DNA from: an uncultured Prevotella sp.
GTDB lineage: Bacteria > Bacteroidota > Bacteroidia > Bacteroidales > Bacteroidaceae
Length of the DNA stretch: 10,032 nt
Direction: 5' to 3'
Assembly: GCA_900547085.1 (NCBI GenBank)
Contig: URFI01000071.1
Coordinates: 1 to 10,032, forward strand
In this document: in pieces, positions 6,144 through 10,032 of the stretch
Position numbering within the stretch: the stretch's first letter is position 1
Layout of the letters: every line of letters begins with the position of its first letter
The notes under the pieces: model-generated
The model's input: the letters and a program-made list of their open reading frames with translations, nothing else
What the model was told of the DNA's origin: nothing
Databases searched by the model: none
Made by a program: the position numbers and the translations under genes

Positions 6144-7778
6144 CTACCTACCCAGCCACGACTCGGGATTGAGTTTGGTTGTCCCATTCCGCAGTTGGAA
6201 CTGCAAAATGTTATCCCGTCCGACAGTTCCAAGCACCTGACGGGTCTTTACTTTCTGTCCCTGAGAAACGCTAACCGACCCCAAGTTACAATACACTGAA
6301 ATATACGAGCCATGGCGAACCATCACAACCATCGTGCCTGCATAAGACATCACGGCACTCACCTCGCCGTCATAAATAGCCCGTGCCTTGCAACCAGGGC
6401 TTCCGAGGATATTAACACCTTTATTATCAAGTGTTACATTCTTCAATCCCTCCACATTGTACTGCCCAAAATGGCTCACGATGCGGTACCCACCAGTAAT
6501 CGGGATGGGCAAACGTCCGCGATTAGCCTCAAACCCTCCTGAAAGCATACGATCTACCGAACTCATCTTAAGACTCTCATCAGCGCGCTTCTGCGCCCTG
6601 GCGATGGTCTCCCTGTTGCGCACTGCGTCACTGGCAGCCTTGCGCTCGGCAGCCTCACGGGCTGCTTGAGCCTCGCGAGCGGTTTGCTCTGCGGCCAATC
6701 TAGTCTCGGCCGCCGCCTTTGCTTGAGCAGCCGATTTCTCCTGTTGTGCCTTCTCTGCGGCGGCTGCGGCAGCACGTGCCTCGGCTTTCAGGCGTTCCTC
6801 ACGCTCTTTGGCCTCAGCTATCCTACGCGCATTCTCGCGGGCGGCGGCCTCGGCTTCGGCCTTCTTTCGTGCCAGTTCGGCCGCTCTTTTGCGTGCAGCC
6901 TCTGCAAGTGCAGCCTTACGTTTGGCCTCAGCTTCTGCTCGAGCCTTGGCTTTGGCCACCTCGATGGCAACCAACTTATCAATCTGGGCGTTGAGCGCAG
7001 CATCTTTCTTGCGCTGCTGGGCAATGACGTTTTGAATGGTTTTCTGCTGCTTTTGCAGGTTACTAACCATCTGCTTCTGTTCCACCTGCTGGCCCTCAAG
7101 GGTTTCTTTTTCTTTCTTTCCCTGGTAGAGCAGATTGCTTTTCCTTCCTCTGGCATTCTGCAGTTGTACATGTTTTTCTTCCACCTGCGCCTGCTTAGCT
7201 TTCAAACCTTCACCCTGTGCGCGCTGATAGGTGGCATAGTCGCGCACAAACTGAAAGCGACGGTACATCTGCGCAAAGTTCTTCGCTGAGAAGATAAACA
7301 TGATTTTATCCTGTATGGTATGGCTGCGCGTCATGTAGGCCATCGACTTGATGTACTTTTGTTTGCGCTCTACCAATTGCGTTTGCAGCGTTTGCAGCTG
7401 CGACTTGATGATATCTATATTCCCATTCAAATGATGAATGTCGGCCTCAATGCTGTCGATATTTTTCTGTCTATCGTTAATCGCCGTGTTGAGAATCATC
7501 AAATCTTGCAACCTTTTCTTCACATCCGACTGGTTGGTACGCAACGCTCTTTCCTGTTGCTTAATCTTCTTCTGAATCTGACTGCGCTGACTTTCCAATC
7601 CTTTGATGGATGAATTGGAATATCGAACTGTCTTTGTCGACTTTTTCTTGGTTGTTTTTTTCTTCTTAGTCGTGGTCTTTGTGGTTCTTGTTCGCTGTCT
7701 TGTGGGCGTACGTTTCTTCTGTGCCGGCAGTGAAACCGTCAAAGCCAATGATAGGAGTATGATTAAATAACGTTTCAT
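6144..7778 (-). CDS. EnvC-like murein hydrolase activator with a degenerate LytM (M23) domain
   Basis: The 544-residue protein has a signal peptide (about residues 1-19, probable cleavage near PA-Q), then an unusually basic Lys/Thr/Arg tract (21-50). A long coiled coil follows (about 58-262), then an Ala/Lys/Glu/Arg-rich helix (about 270-400), and a C-terminal LytM/M23 fold (about 420-544). The fold is recognised by GRLPIPITGGYRIVSHFG (421-438), DNKGVNILGSPG (451-462), VRHGSYISVYCNLG (487-500) and NPESWL (537-542). Active M23 peptidases have a metal-binding HxxxD and HxH. Here the first position is Asn/Lys (NKGVNI) and the HxH site reads LQFQLR, so no zinc site is left. This is the EnvC/NlpD pattern, in which the protein activates amidases instead of cutting. 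The partner amidase is not in the window. The ATG directly abuts the stop of the DUF4292 gene. Confidence 0.88.
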   Translation of the reverse strand: MKRYLIILLSLALTVSLPAQKKRTPTRQRTRTTKTTTKKKKTTKKKSTKTVRYSNSSIKGLESQRSQIQKKIKQQERALRTNQSDVKKRLQDLMILNTAINDRQKNIDSIEADIHHLNGNIDIIKSQLQTLQTQLVERKQKYIKSMAYMTRSHTIQDKIMFIFSAKNFAQMYRRFQFVRDYATYQRAQGEGLKAKQAQVEEKHVQLQNARGRKSNLLYQGKKEKETLEGQQVEQKQMVSNLQKQQKTIQNVIAQQRKKDAALNAQIDKLVAIEVAKAKARAEAEAKRKAALAEAARKRAAELARKKAEAEAAARENARRIAEAKEREERLKAEARAAAAAAEKAQQEKSAAQAKAAAETRLAAEQTAREAQAAREAAERKAASDAVRNRETIARAQKRADESLKMSSVDRMLSGGFEANRGRLPIPITGGYRIVSHFGQYNVEGLKNVTLDNKGVNILGSPGCKARAIYDGEVSAVMSYAGTMVVMVRHGSYISVYCNLGSVSVSQGQKVKTRQVLGTVGRDNILQFQLRNGTTKLNPESWLGR

Positions 7779-8678
7779 TTACCTGTTTAATAGTTTGCCT
7801 AATACCGCCTTTACATCCATCTGCTTGTACCGATTAGAGACCGTGGAACGCTCTTCCCAATTGCTGTCTGTCTGTACATCATTCATGTCGATGGTCACTT
7901 GGCCTTGTTGCGGTGTCTTAGTAGCCGTGGTCATGAAGGAGAACACCTGCTTGGCAGGAAACTGTTTCACGCCAACGGCCTTAAAATTGTCGTAATTCCA
8001 GGTCAAGGTTGACCTCCCGTGTTTGTTGCTTTGGTAGGAAACCACGGTAGACAGGATGCGTCCATTGTCCTTTTGGGCATTCCAACGATATTTCATACTG
8101 CCCTTTTTCAGCACCAACGGCACGGTTTCACCCACTGTCGACAGACGCACGTCGAACGACTTCAGGTCAGATTCACTGACCTTTTCCTTCCCGGGAACCA
8201 ACAACTGATTCCAGAAGAGTGCCTGCAAGCTGTAGAATGTCAGTCCATTGTCGCGTAAGAAATCCAACTCACGATAGTCGGCTCGCACATACTCTTTGTG
8301 CATACGGTCTATGATAAGCACGCCATCGGGGGTGAATTCAATCCGTCCCACCTCTGTCCCCAAAAAGGGAATGAACACTTGCAGCCGAATCACCTTGTCC
8401 TTCCGCATGCGTACAGAGCCTGGCGCAGAAATCCTTTTGCCACCTCGGGTAAGACTAAACGTCATGTTCCCAACGATGTTTTGCGCATAAACCTGATTAT
8501 CATACACACGCTGTACGAATGCCAGCTCTTGCATATCCTCAGTAATGCCAGGCGAGGTTGCACCCGTATGAGGTTCTTTACCTGGCAAGGGTTCTTTGAC
8601 TACCGCTTTTTTGGAGGCACACGATGCCAGCAACAAAACAGCGCACACGGTCAAAGCCCCATGGAGTATTTTCTTCAT
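7779..8678 (-). CDS. DUF4292 outer-membrane-type lipoprotein
   Basis: This 299-residue protein begins with a lipoprotein signal: a short basic start, a hydrophobic core, and the lipobox LLASC with the modified cysteine at residue 20. No acidic residue follows at +2, and the ASKK after the cysteine lacks an acidic export tag. Mature residues 50-250 look like alternating beta strands. FVQRVYDNQVYAQNIVGNMT (54-73), IPFLGTEVGRIEFTPDGV (103-120) and DRMHKEYV (124-131) are typical of DUF4292. I recall DUF4292 as a Bacteroidetes family placed near the LolA/LolB/RseB fold, which would suggest handling of lipoproteins or lipids in the periplasm, but no function is proven. It overlaps the upstream TPR gene by four bases (ATGA) and abuts the EnvC-like gene. 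Confidence 0.88.
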   Translation of the reverse strand: MKKILHGALTVCAVLLLASCASKKAVVKEPLPGKEPHTGATSPGITEDMQELAFVQRVYDNQVYAQNIVGNMTFSLTRGGKRISAPGSVRMRKDKVIRLQVFIPFLGTEVGRIEFTPDGVLIIDRMHKEYVRADYRELDFLRDNGLTFYSLQALFWNQLLVPGKEKVSESDLKSFDVRLSTVGETVPLVLKKGSMKYRWNAQKDNGRILSTVVSYQSNKHGRSTLTWNYDNFKAVGVKQFPAKQVFSFMTTATKTPQQGQVTIDMNDVQTDSNWEERSTVSNRYKQMDVKAVLGKLLNR

Positions 8679-10032
8679 TTCTTGATGTATTTCTTCTGTT
8701 TAATCTTCCGTTCAATCAGGGCTTGATCATCTTTTGGCGCCAGTTTCAAGGCCTCTTGCCAATATTTCAGCGCCTGATCGATGTTTCCATTCATGGCATA
8801 AATATCCCCGGCATGCTCAATGATGACGGCGCTTTGCACGGAATCGGTATCATTCTTCAGCGCCTGATCAATGTACAACTTAGCCTCGGTGTATCGCTCT
8901 TGCATGAACAGTATCCAAGCGTAGGTGTCCAGATAGGTCGCATTGTTGGGCGATGCCGTTACCGTTTTATAACTCATTTGTTCTGCCCGCTTCAAATTTT
9001 GACCATCTTCACTCAGAAAATATGCATAGTTGTTCAAGCAAGCAATGTTGTCATCCTTCCATTGCAGACAACTGTCATAAGCCGCAAAAGCTCCCTGTTG
9101 ATCGCCTTGCTGGTGCAACAAGTCGCCCATCATGGAATAAAACTCGCTCACCAATTCGGTATCGCTCTTGTCGTTGATGGTACTCACGCCGCGTTTAAGG
9201 GCATCAATGGCCTTGGGTTGCTCATCTTGCTGCACATGGGCCCAAGCCATGTAGTAATAATAAGCCATCTCATCGGGCGTAAACTGTGCGCCTTCTTCAC
9301 AAAGGGCAATGATTTTCTTCCAGTTCTTTCCGGGCAGATACATGCGCAACAACTGCAATCGGGCCGGCGAGTTGTCGGGCGCAATGTCAATGACGTGCTG
9401 CAAGGCTGCCATCACCGTGTCTTGCGGCATCTTCTTCAAACTCATGTAGGCTGCTGCCAAGGAAGCGACTTCAGCATCTTTGGGATGGGCTTTCATCATG
9501 CGCTTGAACAGATTGAGTACCTCCGTGCTGTCGCGCTTGTGGTCTTCATTGTCCCGAATCACTTGCTGCAACATCGTCATCTTGGTCTGAACCTCCGTGT
9601 CCTTACTCATCAAGATGCGGTCTCTCAGCGCGATAGCCTTCTCTTTGTCGCCCACCTGGTTATGATAATCGTATAGCGAAGCCAACACAAAACCGTTCTC
9701 GGGTTCCTCTTCCAAGGCCTGGGTGAACAGTTTATAAGCCTTCTTTTGCCCGCCATGCTGCATGAGCCAATTGCCTAACATCACCCTGTAATTCACGTCA
9801 TTGGGATGACTGTCGGCCAGTTGTTGCAAGGTTTTGCGAGCCGATTCCTTATCACCCATCATCTCATAAACGCTCATTTTCGAAAGCGTGAGTTCCTCAT
9901 TGGTTCCTTCAGCCTGCTCAATACGTTCCAAAACAGAAAGCATCTTGCCGTAATTTTTCTGCTGATTGTACAACTGTCCCAAGATGCTGAGCACATCCGT
10001 ACGCTGATGATCGTTTTCATACAGACGCTCGT
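8675..10032 (-). CDS. Tetratricopeptide-repeat protein, 5' end missing
   Basis: The frame is open to the right edge, and 451 residues are visible from ERLYENDHQRTDVLSILGQL on, so the true start and any signal peptide lie outside the window. Most of it consists of helical TPR-like pairs with typical spacing, for example GDKESARKTLQQLADSHPND, QKKAYKLFTQALEEEPEN and NIDQALKYWQEALKLAPKDD. The C-terminal third carries a conserved stretch, NNYAYFLS (about visible residues 333-340), TYLDTYAWILF (365-375) and EHAGDIY (405-411), which I recall from one Bacteroidetes TPR family normally found directly before DUF4292 and an EnvC-like gene. The protein probably acts as an assembly scaffold in the envelope, but no partner can be named from sequence. 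An in-frame GTG at 9994 is not the start, because the reading frame and TPR character continue upstream. The stop overlaps the DUF4292 start. Confidence 0.88.
   Translation of the reverse strand, partial: ERLYENDHQRTDVLSILGQLYNQQKNYGKMLSVLERIEQAEGTNEELTLSKMSVYEMMGDKESARKTLQQLADSHPNDVNYRVMLGNWLMQHGGQKKAYKLFTQALEEEPENGFVLASLYDYHNQVGDKEKAIALRDRILMSKDTEVQTKMTMLQQVIRDNEDHKRDSTEVLNLFKRMMKAHPKDAEVASLAAAYMSLKKMPQDTVMAALQHVIDIAPDNSPARLQLLRMYLPGKNWKKIIALCEEGAQFTPDEMAYYYYMAWAHVQQDEQPKAIDALKRGVSTINDKSDTELVSEFYSMMGDLLHQQGDQQGAFAAYDSCLQWKDDNIACLNNYAYFLSEDGQNLKRAEQMSYKTVTASPNNATYLDTYAWILFMQERYTEAKLYIDQALKNDTDSVQSAVIIEHAGDIYAMNGNIDQALKYWQEALKLAPKDDQALIERKIKQKKYIKK

Noticed and set aside
6666..7289. A 207-residue plus-strand frame opposite the EnvC-like gene
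   Set aside because: The Leu/Phe/Cys/Gly-rich product is the complement of the Ala/Lys-rich and Gln/Lys-rich coiled-coil codons. It shows no domain or start context.
8765..8880. Near-identical 18-base stretches (GCGCCTGATC...) in the TPR gene as a DNA repeat element
   Set aside because: They encode the same IDQALK motif in two neighbouring TPR units, so protein repetition explains them.
8624..9676. A 350-residue plus-strand frame opposite the TPR gene
   Set aside because: It is antisense to a well-supported TPR protein, and its His/Leu/Gln-rich product fits a mirror of the TPR codons rather than a protein family.
9992..9994. GTG 9994 as the true start of the TPR gene
   Set aside because: The frame continues with TPR-like sequence to the window edge, so the gene is cut and not complete.

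Overview
The window looks like ordinary chromosomal DNA from a Bacteroidales bacterium, most likely Prevotellaceae. The evidence is the protein families (a TPR / DUF4292 / EnvC-like set, a Bacteroidetes-type membrane-anchored helix-hairpin-helix protein, an NhaA with a long internal loop), the lack of obvious Shine-Dalgarno sequences, and promoter elements of the Bacteroidetes TTTG-N(19-21)-TAnnTTTG kind. No tRNA, rRNA, CRISPR array, insertion sequence or phage gene is visible. Genes fill almost the whole window and no gene-free stretch exceeds about 150 bases.

Layout. (1) Positions 1-529, minus strand: the N-terminal part of a membrane-anchored helix-hairpin-helix protein cut by the left edge. 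(2) Positions 530-681: a divergent intergenic region with two promoter-like -7 boxes and a small hairpin, leading into the only plus-strand gene, a VanZ-family membrane protein (682-1086). (3) Positions 1034-4631, minus strand: an apparent operon with a very good promoter at 4662-4693, then a long-chain acyl-CoA synthetase, peptide chain release factor 2 (prfB), an unlisted 45-residue single-pass membrane protein, and a CYTH/triphosphate tunnel enzyme. The end of the CYTH gene overlaps the end of the VanZ gene tail to tail by 53 bases. (4) Positions 4705-6039, minus strand: the Na+/H+ antiporter nhaA. (5) Positions 6144-10032, minus strand: a tightly joined envelope set of a TPR protein (cut by the right edge), a DUF4292 lipoprotein and an EnvC-like LytM protein. 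The junctions are a 4-base ATGA overlap and a zero-base gap.

How the genes work together. The right-hand set is the clearest functional module. All three products are expected in the periplasm or envelope, and they are joined so closely that coupled translation is likely. The EnvC-like protein should act on septal or peptidoglycan amidases rather than cut peptidoglycan itself, because its LytM domain lacks the metal-binding residues. The DUF4292 lipoprotein has features of the LolA/LolB-like group and may handle lipoproteins or lipids. The acyl-CoA synthetase / prfB / small protein / CYTH unit mixes lipid activation, translation termination and polyphosphate-type chemistry, so it is probably co-transcription without a shared pathway. 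The prfB frame is unbroken and shows no programmed frameshift site, so the classical RF2 autoregulation seems to be absent.

Nothing here is clearly a new defence, mobile or biosynthetic system. The observations most worth checking are the coupled TPR-DUF4292-EnvC set, the 45-residue membrane protein behind prfB, the frameshift-free prfB and the odd N-terminal and central regions of the EnvC-like protein.
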